A stretch of DNA of 64,000 nt from an uncultured Chthonomonas sp. (GCA_903885605.1 CAISJD010000011.1:1-64000); one strand, 5' to 3'. Shown: positions 35,460 through 44,479, numbered from the stretch's first letter. A program made the numbers and translations. Notes: generated from the sequence alone by a model not told the origin.

Positions 35460-36443
35460 TCAGGCCGTCTCGGTGCGTCCGCCGGACTGCTTGCCCGGCG
35501 CCATGTTGATCAGCACCGCGGTAAGGATCAGCCCACCGCGCACGACGTGCTGCCAGTACTCGTTCACGTTCATCAGCGTCATCCCGTTGACCAGCACGCC
35601 GAGGAAGACGAGACCGATGAGGGTACCACGCACGGAGCCCGCGCCGCCCAGAAGGCTGGTGCCGCCGATGATGACCGCCGAAATGACGTCCAACTCCCAG
35701 CCCTGCGCCGTCGTCGCGGAGCCGGACATGATCTGCGCGGCCTGCAGGATGCCCGCCAGCGCCGAGCAGAAGCCCACGATGGCCATGACCCTGATCTTGA
35801 TGCCGCCCACGTCGAGCCCGCTCAGGCGCGCCGCCTCCACGTTGCCGCCCACGGCGTAGACCGACCTGCCGAACGCGGTCTTGTGCATGACGATATGCAC
35901 GATGACAAAGGTGATGAGGAACAGGATCGCGGGGAAGGGGACGCCCATCCAGTAGCCGCCGCCCAGAAAGTTGAACCAGTCGGGGAAGGGCGTGAGCGGG
36001 AAGCCGTTCGTGATGAGTTCCGACGCGCCCTTGAGTACCGTGAGCCAGGCCAGGGTGGCGATGAAGGTGGGCACACGGAACCGCGACCGCAGGTAGCCGG
36101 TCAGCGCGCCGACGCAGGAGCCCAGCGCCAGGGCGCAGGCCATGCCCACGACGACCGCGGCGACGGGCGGCATATGGCAGCGCTCCATGCCGAACTGGGT
36201 GACCCAGGCCGTGACGCACCCAGCGAAGGCCACGGCGGAGCCCACCGAGAGGTCGATCTCGCCCGCAATGATGGCCGCCGTCATGCCGAAGGCGATGATC
36301 CCCTGCATGGAGACGTTGCGCAGCACGTTGAGCAGGTTTGCCCTGGTGAGGAACCCCTGAACCGAGCAGGCCAGAAGGATGCAGAGCGCCAGGAGGATCA
36401 CCTCCATGACGCTCTGCCGGATGTGGGGGAGCTTGCGCGGCAT
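35460..36443 (-). CDS. Ribose/sugar-type ABC transporter permease (RbsC family)
   Basis: Membrane channel subunit for sugar import. The family signatures are NLLNVLRNVSMQGIIAFGMTAAIIAGEIDLSVGSAVAFAG and YAVGGNVEAARLSGLDVGGIKI, plus ISAVIIGGTSLLGGAGSVRGTLIG near the end; about 9-10 helices. I take ATG 36443, which forms a TGATG overlap with the binding-protein stop; the track start at 36461 would overlap it by 19 bases. There is no RbsA-type ATPase gene next to it, which is unusual. Confidence 0.93.
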   Translation of the reverse strand: MPRKLPHIRQSVMEVILLALCILLACSVQGFLTRANLLNVLRNVSMQGIIAFGMTAAIIAGEIDLSVGSAVAFAGCVTAWVTQFGMERCHMPPVAAVVVGMACALALGSCVGALTGYLRSRFRVPTFIATLAWLTVLKGASELITNGFPLTPFPDWFNFLGGGYWMGVPFPAILFLITFVIVHIVMHKTAFGRSVYAVGGNVEAARLSGLDVGGIKIRVMAIVGFCSALAGILQAAQIMSGSATTAQGWELDVISAVIIGGTSLLGGAGSVRGTLIGLVFLGVLVNGMTLMNVNEYWQHVVRGGLILTAVLINMAPGKQSGGRTETA

Positions 36444-37441
36444 CAGCCGTTCGACATCCATTCCTTGAGCTGCTTCTCGAAGGCCGCGATGCCCGCAGGA
36501 TCATCACGAGAGAGGCAGATGCCGGTCATGGCAACATGCTTCTCCACCGGCTCGCCCTTCATGGCCTTCAGGGCGAACTCCACGGCCGTGCGGCCCACGT
36601 CCACCGGCTTCTGGCTGGTGATGGCCTGCAGGATGCCGTCCGGCGCCTTGAGGAAGCCCACCAGCTGTTCGCTGGAGTCGGTGCCGAAGACGGCGATCTT
36701 GCCGGCCTTGCCCGCGTTCTTCACGGCCATGACGGAGCCGATGGTCCCGCCCTCGTTGGCCGACCAGATCAGGTCGATCTCGGGGTGCGCCGTCAGGATG
36801 TCTCCGGCCTTCTTCACGGCCTGCTCAGGCAGCCAGGCGTCCTGCTCGGCGACGATCTTCACGCCGGGCATGCCCTGGATCTGCTCCTTGAAGCCGTTGG
36901 TGCGGGCGTCGCTCTGCTCGGGGATCAGCGACTTGAAGGCCAGGATGGCGATCGTCGCCTTGCCGCCCATCTTCTGCTCGATATAGGCGCGCGCCTTCTT
37001 GCCGGTCTGCTCACCCAGGTTGAAGGCGTTGCTCTCGATGTAGGCCTTGTGGAAGTTGCCCTCAATGGGCGTGTTGGCCGCGATAATGGTGATGCCCTTG
37101 TCGGCGGCGGGCTTGAGGGCGGCCACGGAGCCCTTGGCGCTGAGCGGCGAGAGGATAATGGCGTCCACGCCCTGCGAGGCGTAGGTGTTGACCAGTTCGG
37201 CTTCCTTCTCGGGCTTGTTGTTGCTGTTGCCCTCCAGAAGCTCCACGTTGTTCTTCTTGGCGGCGTCGCGCATGCCGAAGAGCACCAGCCGGAAGTACTG
37301 GTCTTCCTGGAAGATGATGCCGGCGATGCGCTTCTTGGGTGCGCCGGTGGACGTGGCGGATTGCTTGGGGCTGCGACAGCCGAAGAGTGTGATGCACGCG
37401 ACCACGGTGAGTGCGAACAGAGACGGCCGAAGACGGTTCAT
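36443..37441 (-). CDS. Sugar ABC transporter substrate-binding lipoprotein (RbsB-like)
   Basis: Periplasmic binding protein type I of 332 residues, anchored as a lipoprotein. The signal ends at LFGC (lipobox Cys22 in MNRLRPSLFALTVVACITLFGC). Then AGIIFQEDQYFRLVLFGMRDAAKK, VNTYASQGVDAIILSPL and AANTPIEGNFHKAYIESNAFNLG, LIWSANEGGTIGSVMAVKNAGKAGKIAVFGTDSS. First gene of the seven-gene minus-strand operon. The ligand cannot be assigned. Confidence 0.92.
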   Translation of the reverse strand: MNRLRPSLFALTVVACITLFGCRSPKQSATSTGAPKKRIAGIIFQEDQYFRLVLFGMRDAAKKNNVELLEGNSNNKPEKEAELVNTYASQGVDAIILSPLSAKGSVAALKPAADKGITIIAANTPIEGNFHKAYIESNAFNLGEQTGKKARAYIEQKMGGKATIAILAFKSLIPEQSDARTNGFKEQIQGMPGVKIVAEQDAWLPEQAVKKAGDILTAHPEIDLIWSANEGGTIGSVMAVKNAGKAGKIAVFGTDSSEQLVGFLKAPDGILQAITSQKPVDVGRTAVEFALKAMKGEPVEKHVAMTGICLSRDDPAGIAAFEKQLKEWMSNG

Positions 37442-37604
37442 GGCGTTCCCCCTGGCGCCGGCCCAGCGAGCCGCCGGCGTGGTGGTTAGTTCGCCACGCA
37501 CGGGCGTATGACCTGCCTGCACGGCGCGAGGCGGCACGGCGCAGACGCGGGCCAGGCGCGTCGCCCGTTGAGATACACTCTGTGTAGCCGTAGGAGGAAG
37601 CGCC

Positions 37605-37838
37605 ATGGATGTCAGACTTGCCCGGTGGGACAACAGCCTGGCCGTCCGGGTGCCTCGGTCCCTCGTCGCGGAGCTTGGCCTCGTTGGCGGATCGCCCTTG
37701 GATGTTTCGTTTGAGGCGGGGGCGCTTGTGTTCCGTCCGTCTGATCCCGCCGTGGAATTGGAACGGCTCGTGCAGGCGATCACGCCCTATGACCGGCATG
37801 ACCTGGAGGCGGCTTACGATGACTTTCCGACGGGCTAA
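37605..37838 (+). CDS. Orphan MazE/AbrB-like antitoxin
   Basis: A 77-residue swapped-hairpin DNA-binding protein. It has the MazE pattern DVRLARWDNSLAVRVPRSLVAELGLVGG and ends with an acidic tail (ITPYDRHDLEAAYDDFPTG), which in antitoxins binds the toxin. TAGGAGGAAGCGCC before ATG is a strong ribosome binding site. No PIN, PemK or other toxin follows; instead the next gene overlaps it by 20 bases. It is divergent from the sugar operon, so it could act as a local regulator or be a remnant of a toxin-antitoxin pair. Confidence 0.85.
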   Translation: MDVRLARWDNSLAVRVPRSLVAELGLVGGSPLDVSFEAGALVFRPSDPAVELERLVQAITPYDRHDLEAAYDDFPTG

Positions 37839-39816
37839 GCTTGCTTGCGTCGTTCTCGTGGCCCTGGCTTCGTGGCCGCCGCCGCCGGTCGCGGCTCTGC
37901 AGGGCGATGGTAGGCTCGCGCCGGCTTTCCCCGCCGCTGTCTACCCGCCGGCCAGATCCGGCGCCGCGCCGGTGTCCGAGGTGGCGTTCCGCGAGACGCC
38001 TGAGACGCTGCGCTACGGGTTCAACGTGCCGTTCCCGGCCGCCCGCCGGCGGTCGTTCGCCGTGGATGACTACGGCGCCCGACCCGACGGCAGGACCGAC
38101 TGCACACCCGCCTTCGCTCGGGCCTGGGCCGAGGCGCGCCGTTGCTCGGCGCCTGCGGAACTGCTCTTTCGGCGCACGGGGCGCTACCTGTTCCGTCCCG
38201 ACCCGGCGCTGGGATCCGATGAGTTAGCGATCCTCAACCTGCGCAAGGCGGTCGGCCTGCGGGTTCGCGGACAGGGGCCGGGCACGGTGCTTGTCATGGC
38301 GGACCCGAAGCTAGGCGGCCTCCAGGTGACCGACAGCTCGTGCGTCATGCTCCAGGGCTTCACCGTGGACTACAACCCGCTCCCGTTCTCCCAGGGATCG
38401 GTCACGCAAGTGGACCCGGCCGCGGGCTGGTGTCGCATGCGGTCCGATGCGGGGTACCCCTCTCCGATCGAAACGGCGGCGCGCATCCCCGGCTTCCACG
38501 GCGGATATGTGCTCCAGCAGGCGGACGGCTACCGGTGGTTGCCGATCGGAGGGGTGACGCCACGAACGCCGCCGTCTGCCGAGGGCGCTGAGACCCGCTT
38601 CGATGTGGGCGGCGACGCGGCACGGACGCTCAAGGCCGGCGACCGGTTCGTCTTCGTGGGGCGGCGCATCGCCCAGACGGCCCTCAGCGCCTGCTTCACG
38701 CGGTCGTTCTATGTCAAGGATGTGATCGTCCATGCCTCTCCGACCTGCGGGCTCCTGCTGAACAACGTGGACGGCGCCTGCATCGACGGCTACGCCGACG
38801 AGATTCCAGCCGGGTCGGATCGCTTGCTGGCCACCAACGCCGACGGGCTCTACGTGCATAACGTGCGCGGCGGCATCACCATCCGGAACTGCCGGTTCAT
38901 GGGACAGGGCGATGACTGCATCAACCTCCACACCACCGCATGGGGTAGTCAGTGGTTCCGCCCCGTGGGCGACCGGGATATCGCAATCGCATCGCCGGTC
39001 GACCTCCGCAAGGGCGACACGATCGAGATCATGGACCCGACCGTGGGTAGGATCAAGGGCTCGATCCGCGTCTTGTCTGTGGCTTCCAATGCAGCCCACG
39101 AGGTCACCCGCTGTCGCCTGGCCTCCCCACTGAGCAGCGTCGGCTACGACCCCAAGACCGACGCCGCCTACGTGACCGACCTGGCCGGCTCAAACTTCAA
39201 GATCGTGCGCTGCCGTTTCGGGCAGAACCGTAGCCGCTGTATGCTCATCCAGGCGCGGCATGGCCTGATTCAGGCCAACACCATCGAGAACGCAGAGGGT
39301 TACGGCGTGCTGCTGGGCTACGGCGGCACGGCATGGGCCGAGGGCATCATTCCCGCAGATGTTACGATCCGGGATAATGTCTTTCGCAACGTCACCGGGG
39401 CAGGATTGGCGCCGACCATCGAGGCCGGCGACGGCTCGTCATTCAGGAACCTCCGCCGGATCGTGGTGGAGGGGAACCGGTTCGTGAACCCGAGGAAGAT
39501 GGCGATCTCGGCCGCGGGGGTAGATGGGCTCACGATCTCCGGCAACCGCGTCTCCACCGAGCCGGGCCGCCGCAACACGTGGAACCATCCCCAATGGTAT
39601 CCCGTGGACTGCAGCATCATCCTGCGCAACTGCTCCGGCGTCCTGGTGGATCGTCTCGATCTGGTCGACCGTTCCATCCGTGAGGCGGCGATCACCATCG
39701 GCGCCGACTGCGCGCCGGGCACTGCAGGCGTGACCCTCCGCGGCATCCGTGCCGACCTGGCGCCCGGCGTCCCGGTCGTGAGGGATGATCGGCCGGTGAC
39801 GCCTGGCCGGGGATAG
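37819..39816 (+). CDS. Secreted right-handed beta-helix protein (GH110/GH28-like)
   Basis: A 665-residue exported protein. Signal peptide: FRRAKLACVVLVALASWPPPPVAA. The body is a parallel beta-helix with the opening FAVDDYGARPDGRTDCTPAFARAW typical of pectate-lyase-like enzymes, HASPTCGLLLNNVDGA and the conserved GITIRNCRFMGQGDDCINLHTTAWG, which resembles the catalytic region of GH110 alpha-galactosidases and GH28 (Asp-Asp pair). Repeat coils such as GLTISGNRVS and VTIRDNVFRNV follow. ATG 37819 overlaps the antitoxin gene by 20 bases and gives the signal peptide; the upstream track start 37609 does not. Confidence 0.85.
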   Translation: MTFRRAKLACVVLVALASWPPPPVAALQGDGRLAPAFPAAVYPPARSGAAPVSEVAFRETPETLRYGFNVPFPAARRRSFAVDDYGARPDGRTDCTPAFARAWAEARRCSAPAELLFRRTGRYLFRPDPALGSDELAILNLRKAVGLRVRGQGPGTVLVMADPKLGGLQVTDSSCVMLQGFTVDYNPLPFSQGSVTQVDPAAGWCRMRSDAGYPSPIETAARIPGFHGGYVLQQADGYRWLPIGGVTPRTPPSAEGAETRFDVGGDAARTLKAGDRFVFVGRRIAQTALSACFTRSFYVKDVIVHASPTCGLLLNNVDGACIDGYADEIPAGSDRLLATNADGLYVHNVRGGITIRNCRFMGQGDDCINLHTTAWGSQWFRPVGDRDIAIASPVDLRKGDTIEIMDPTVGRIKGSIRVLSVASNAAHEVTRCRLASPLSSVGYDPKTDAAYVTDLAGSNFKIVRCRFGQNRSRCMLIQARHGLIQANTIENAEGYGVLLGYGGTAWAEGIIPADVTIRDNVFRNVTGAGLAPTIEAGDGSSFRNLRRIVVEGNRFVNPRKMAISAAGVDGLTISGNRVSTEPGRRNTWNHPQWYPVDCSIILRNCSGVLVDRLDLVDRSIREAAITIGADCAPGTAGVTLRGIRADLAPGVPVVRDDRPVTPGRG

Positions 39817-39838
39817 GGAGACCAAGCGGCCACAGGCG

Positions 39839-40123
39839 TCAGCCCGGGCGCGCGGGCTCGTCACCCTTGGAGCCGAGTACCGCCACGATAGGGAACGGCG
39901 TCTTGGCCGGAATTGCCGCACGAGGGTAGTAGCGGGCGATCAGGTCGAAGGCCTCGGCCGGCTGGAATGCCGCATTGACGGCTTGGGTGGCTGTTCGCGC
40001 ATCAAACACGAGGCACATGACAGCGCCGCCGCACAGGAGGACCTCTCCCACTACTCCGCGACCTGCCAACTCCTCATCGAGCGCCCTGAAGGGCGTCCTG
40101 ATCCGGCTCGAGGTCAGCGTCGC
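39839..40123 (-). pseudogene. DUF6036-type nucleotidyltransferase remnant
   Basis: Read from the TAG at 40124, the minus-strand frame gives TPFRALDEELAGRGVVGEVLLCGGAVMCLVFDARTATQAVNAAFQP, the N-terminal part of DUF6036 proteins (normally followed by the Asp of the nucleotidyltransferase site: here NA in place of the usual VDA). It then passes directly to FDLIARYYPRAAIPAKT, which resembles the far C-terminal end. The middle and a usable start are missing, so it is an internally deleted relic of a possible toxin-antitoxin-like gene. It accounts for much of the roughly 500-base gap between neighbours. Confidence 0.6.
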
Positions 40124-40277
40124 CTAGGCCCTGCTCAGGAAGTCGCCCAGCACAAAGATGCCGCGACTGCGGTCATGCCGAGTGGCCTTCGTGCTGCGAC
40201 CTGCGCCGTCACTCCTATGCCCCTTCCGTGAAGCTGGGCATGCGCCATGGCCTATGGTATCCGTAGGCAGGAGTCCC

Positions 40278-40312
40278 GCCCCTCCGCCTCGTATCTGTTG
40301 CGTCGGAGGGGC
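40278..40312 (+). promoter_or_regulatory. Hairpin that sequesters the ribosome binding site of the haem/propeller gene
   Basis: Perfect 9-bp stem GCCCCTCCG / CGGAGGGGC; the right arm contains GGAGGGG, which is the ribosome binding site 7 bases before ATG 40319. Formation would block translation. Also readable as a terminator, but it precedes rather than follows a gene and has no T-run. Confidence 0.5.
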
Positions 40313-40318
40313 TCCCCA

Positions 40319-43300
40319 ATGATGTTCAGGTCCGCATGGTCGGTTCTAGGCGTTCTCGCGGCGGCGGCTCTGGCGGCGCCGGCGGTCGTGGCTTCTATGG
40401 GCGACGATGGGCTGTCGCCCGCCGAGGCGTTGGCGCGCAAGAGCGGCACGCCGCTGGCGGCGCAGCGCTCGTCGGCCTCCGTGGCTCCGTTCGCGGGCTA
40501 CTCAGCGCGCCCCTTCACCTTCGAGTGCCTGGCGCAGGTACGCTCGCGATCAGGTTTCAACATCCTCGTCGCCAACGAGGATAAGCCGTCGGCCACCCAC
40601 TGGGAGCTCTTCACCTGGCCCGATACCGGCGCCCTGACGGCCTATCTGCCCGGCTTCTCTCCGGACCATGTGCGATCGCAGCGCGACATCGGAGACGGGC
40701 GGTGGCACACGATCGGGTTCGTGCTGGAGGACCGCCGCGCGCGCCTCTACGTGGACGGCAAGCTGGAGGCCGACCAGGCCGTTGTGCCGCCCATCCGACC
40801 CGGCGCCGCGGGTCCGCTGGCGTTCGGATCGCTGGTGAACGGCGAGATCGGCTGCAACGGCCTGATCCTGCGCCCCCGGCTCTCGGCCGGGGTTCGCGAG
40901 ATCGCCGGCGTCCCTGCGGAGCCCTGGCAGGCCGATGCCGCCACCATCGGCCTCTGGGACTTCGGCGCGGCCATTGACGGCGGCTTCGCGGACCTCTCCG
41001 CCAACCGCCGCCCGGCCCTCTCCAAGGCCACGCAGGAGAACGGGCTCTGGCCCAACAACTTCCTCGGCGGCGAGACGTCCGAGTTCCGCCCCATGCCGCC
41101 GCGCGTCGCCGTGGCCGCCCAGCGCGCTCTGCTGGGGGGCGCCGTCCGACGCCTGGGCCTGAAGACGGTCTCGGCCGACCGGGTTCGCGACGGCGTCCTG
41201 CGCGACTGGCTGCTCCAGTACCGCCTCAACGGCTCCCGCGAGTACCCCGAGGCCGTCTGGGTCAAACCCGCCGATCTGGCCGGGCAGACGCTGGACGCGC
41301 AGGCCCTCCCGCAGGCGGGCGACACTGGGCCCTTCTCCGTGGCCCTGCGGCGCACGCGGGCGCTGATGAGGAACTTGGCGCGGCCGGGCGGCATTCCACT
41401 GGCCCACGAGGCCGCCGACCTGGACCTCATCGCCGCCGAGCATCGCCGTGCTATGGCTGCCACGGGTAGCGATGAAGACCAGGGCCTCTACCTGGCGCTC
41501 TGCGCCGTGCGCCGCCGCGTGGCCCTGGCCAATCCGCTGCTCGGCGATGCGCCCCTCCTCTTCGCCGCGCGCGGCACCTATGAGGGCTCCGTGCGCTCCA
41601 ACCCGGGCACCAGCGACGTCCAGGGCGGCCACTTCGCCACCCAGTACTTCGGCTTCAACGCCTGGCCTGGCGGCGGGCTCTATCTGGTGAAGGACTTGAA
41701 GTCGCCGACACCGCACATCGTGGACGTGGTCGCCTCATCGGTGGTGCAGAACGGGCGCCTGAAGGGCCGGAAGCTCGCGGGCGGCTCCTTCGCCACGCCG
41801 GACCTCTCGTTCGACGGCAAGACCGTCGTCTTCGCCTGGACGGCCAACAAGGAGCACCGCTGGGCCTTCAACCGCGAGACCTGCTTCCATCTCTTCCGCG
41901 TGAACGTGGACGGCTCGAACCTGATACAGCTCACGGACGGCCCCTTCGATGACTTCGACCCCTGTTGGCTGCCCGACGGCCGGATCGCTTTCGTTTCCGA
42001 ACGGCGCGGCGGCTACATCCGGTGCTTCGGCAACGTGCCCGTGCGGAACTTCACCCTCTTCAGCATCCGGCCCGACGGCACAGGCCTCCTGCCGCTGAGC
42101 TACTTCGAGACTGACGAGTGGAACCCCAGCGTCTCGAACGACGGGCGGCTCTTGTACACGCGGTGGGACTACACCGACCGCGAGAACTGCCTGGGCACGC
42201 GGCTCTGGATCGCCGGCGCCGACGGAACCGACGCCCGGTCGCCGCACGGCAACTACCCGCTTCCCTTCAGCACGCTGGACGGCAACCAGCCCTGGAAGGT
42301 GGTGAACGGCGCTCCGTTGCGTGACAGCCGGCTGGGTTCGCCGCTCGTCGAGATGGGCATGCGCGCCATTCCCGGTTCCCGCAAGATCATCGTCACCGCC
42401 GCTCCGCACCACGGCCAGGCCTTCGGCACGCTCTGCCTGCTGGACCTTTCCGTACCCGATGACGGCCACATGTCGCAGGTCAAGCGCATCACGCCCGACG
42501 AGCTCTTCCCGGAGAGCGAACTGCCCGGCCGACGCCACTACAAGTACGGCACGCCATGGCCGCTGAGCGAGGATTTCTACCTCTGCAACATCTGGGAGGA
42601 CCTCTTCCTGGTGGACCGCTACGGCAATCGGGAACTGCTCTGCGAGATCGACCTGCTGCCCTGTCCGCAGGACGAGCGGCTCAGGCTGGTCGACCCCATC
42701 CCCGTGCGGCAACGGGTCCGTCCGCCGGCGGTTGGGCCGCGCACCCGACCGTTAGCCCCGGCCAAGGCGGCCGCCAAGGCCACCGTGGCCGTGATGAACG
42801 TCTACGACGCCGACCTGCCGCTACCCAAGGGCGCGAAGGTGAAGTGGCTCCGCGTGACGCAGAACATCCTCAAAGAGAACCACCTCATGGGCGCTCCGAT
42901 GATCGGCTACGAGCGCGAGAACACACCGCGCATCCCCCTGGGCGTCGTGCCGGTAGAGGCCGACGGCAGCGTCTACTTTGAGGCGCCGGTAGCCAAGCAG
43001 CTTATCTTCCAGGCGCTGGACGAGAACTATATGGCCCTGCACTCCATGCGGGCCTGCGCATCGGTTCAGCCGGGTGAGCAATTGCGCTGCCAGGGGTGCC
43101 ACGAGAGCCCGCGCAAGGCGCCCAAGCCCTACGGCGTCCCAGCGGCGCTGAGGCGCGCACCCTCCAAGTTGCGGCCGGAGCTGGGCAGCGTGGAGCCGAT
43201 CAGCTACTATCGCCAGATCGCGCCCATCGTCGATCGCTCCTGCGCGCCCTGTCACGCCCGCACCGGCAAGGGGCCGGCGGATATGCGCTACGACGCGCTG

Positions 43301-44479
43301 CGCGACAAGGCGTTCTGGTTCTCCGGCGCCATGTGGACGGATATGAATGGCCCCTACAGCGGCACACACGGCGGCTCGCGCACCATTCCGGGTCGCTTCG
43401 GTGCCCGCGCCTCCATCCTCGGCAAGGCGCTACTCGATGAGACCCACCGCAAGGCGGTGAGTGAGCCGGACCGCCACGCCTTCATCCTCTGGCTCGACTC
43501 CAACTCCCTGCGGCTCGGCGCCTACACCGACGAGGAGCGGCAACTGAAGGGTGATCTCGTGTGGCCCGTGCTGGACGTGGACCCGGCCAACCCGCAGGGC
43601 GTGGAGGGCGCCGGCGCGCCTTTGCGCCGTAACTTCTGGCACGAAAACCACTTCGGACCGTACAAGCTGCTGGTCGCCGAGCATGCCCACGACCGCGTCG
43701 TCCTGATGGACGAGGCCGGGGCCGTTAAGCGTGAGTGGAAGGTGCCGCACCCGCAGGATGCCTGGCTGCTGCCCAACGGCAACCTCATCACTACCCACGT
43801 CCGCGGCGTCCGCGAACTGCGCCCCGACGGCTCGCTGGTCTGGGAGTACAAGGTGGAGGCGCCCAACGAGGTGCCGTCGCTGCAGGTGCTGCCCAACGGC
43901 AACGCGCTCATCGGGGTGGTGGGCCTCTGCCGCCTTCTGGAGGTGGAGAGGCCGTCGGGCCGCATCGTCCACACGGTCCAGCTGTCGACGTCGGTTGCAG
44001 AGCCGCACGCCCAGTTCCGTATGTGCCGTCAGACGCCCGAGGGTACCTATCTGGTCCCGTTCACCGCTGAGGGGATCGTGCGCGAGGTGGACCGGGGCGG
44101 TAAGGTCCTACGCGAGTGGCCGCCGGCGCCCATGCCCGTCTGCGCCCTTCGCTTGCCCAACGGCAACACGCTCATCAGCGCCGCCGGCGCCGTCACCGAG
44201 TACGCCCCGGACCTGGCCATCGTTTGGCGTGTGGACAAGGAGTGGCTGGCCGACATCGACGTGGCCGTCCCGGCGGGCATCCAGCGTCTACCCAACGGCA
44301 ACACAGTGATATGCAACTGGAACACGCAGGGCGCCGGGGGCAAGGACACGGCGCACATCATCGAGGTGACGCCGGACAAGCGCGTGGTCTGGCAGGTGGT
44401 CGATCCCGCCCTGGGCCAGGTGGCGCAGTGCCAGCTACTCGACAACCGCTGGCTGCCGCGGACGGACCCGATCCGGTAG
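40319..44479 (+). CDS. Secreted LamG / PD40 / dihaem cytochrome c / propeller fusion (hydrazine synthase alpha-like)
   Basis: A 1386-residue exported protein. Signal peptide: FRSAWSVLGVLAAAALAAPAVVAS. Domains: LamG-like sandwich (about 35-220: FTFECLAQVRSRSGFNILV, GRWHTIGFVLEDRRARLYVDGK); TolB/PD40 propeller (about 430-620: FDGKTVVFAWTANKEHRW, DGSNLIQLTDGPFDDFDPCWLPDGRIAFVSERRGG, WNPSVSNDGRLLYTRWDY); two haem-c motifs CQGCH (924-928) and CAPCH (975-979); and a second propeller (about 1090-1386) with repeated LPNGN blocks. The PD40 and haem middle part resembles the hydrazine synthase alpha-like family of uncharacterised planctomycetal proteins. A periplasmic electron-transfer or oxidative glycan role is inferred; there is no evidence for anammox. 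Confidence 0.85.
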   Translation: MMFRSAWSVLGVLAAAALAAPAVVASMGDDGLSPAEALARKSGTPLAAQRSSASVAPFAGYSARPFTFECLAQVRSRSGFNILVANEDKPSATHWELFTWPDTGALTAYLPGFSPDHVRSQRDIGDGRWHTIGFVLEDRRARLYVDGKLEADQAVVPPIRPGAAGPLAFGSLVNGEIGCNGLILRPRLSAGVREIAGVPAEPWQADAATIGLWDFGAAIDGGFADLSANRRPALSKATQENGLWPNNFLGGETSEFRPMPPRVAVAAQRALLGGAVRRLGLKTVSADRVRDGVLRDWLLQYRLNGSREYPEAVWVKPADLAGQTLDAQALPQAGDTGPFSVALRRTRALMRNLARPGGIPLAHEAADLDLIAAEHRRAMAATGSDEDQGLYLALCAVRRRVALANPLLGDAPLLFAARGTYEGSVRSNPGTSDVQGGHFATQYFGFNAWPGGGLYLVKDLKSPTPHIVDVVASSVVQNGRLKGRKLAGGSFATPDLSFDGKTVVFAWTANKEHRWAFNRETCFHLFRVNVDGSNLIQLTDGPFDDFDPCWLPDGRIAFVSERRGGYIRCFGNVPVRNFTLFSIRPDGTGLLPLSYFETDEWNPSVSNDGRLLYTRWDYTDRENCLGTRLWIAGADGTDARSPHGNYPLPFSTLDGNQPWKVVNGAPLRDSRLGSPLVEMGMRAIPGSRKIIVTAAPHHGQAFGTLCLLDLSVPDDGHMSQVKRITPDELFPESELPGRRHYKYGTPWPLSEDFYLCNIWEDLFLVDRYGNRELLCEIDLLPCPQDERLRLVDPIPVRQRVRPPAVGPRTRPLAPAKAAAKATVAVMNVYDADLPLPKGAKVKWLRVTQNILKENHLMGAPMIGYERENTPRIPLGVVPVEADGSVYFEAPVAKQLIFQALDENYMALHSMRACASVQPGEQLRCQGCHESPRKAPKPYGVPAALRRAPSKLRPELGSVEPISYYRQIAPIVDRSCAPCHARTGKGPADMRYDALRDKAFWFSGAMWTDMNGPYSGTHGGSRTIPGRFGARASILGKALLDETHRKAVSEPDRHAFILWLDSNSLRLGAYTDEERQLKGDLVWPVLDVDPANPQGVEGAGAPLRRNFWHENHFGPYKLLVAEHAHDRVVLMDEAGAVKREWKVPHPQDAWLLPNGNLITTHVRGVRELRPDGSLVWEYKVEAPNEVPSLQVLPNGNALIGVVGLCRLLEVERPSGRIVHTVQLSTSVAEPHAQFRMCRQTPEGTYLVPFTAEGIVREVDRGGKVLREWPPAPMPVCALRLPNGNTLISAAGAVTEYAPDLAIVWRVDKEWLADIDVAVPAGIQRLPNGNTVICNWNTQGAGGKDTAHIIEVTPDKRVVWQVVDPALGQVAQCQLLDNRWLPRTDPIR

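Noticed and set aside
35404-36507. 367-residue minus-strand ORF over the permease
   Set aside because: Alternative frame of the RbsC-like gene; His/Arg/Gly-rich translation with no motif.
40319-44479. True hydrazine synthase (anammox)
   Set aside because: Only two haem motifs, an extra LamG domain and no other subunits; similarity in plan only.
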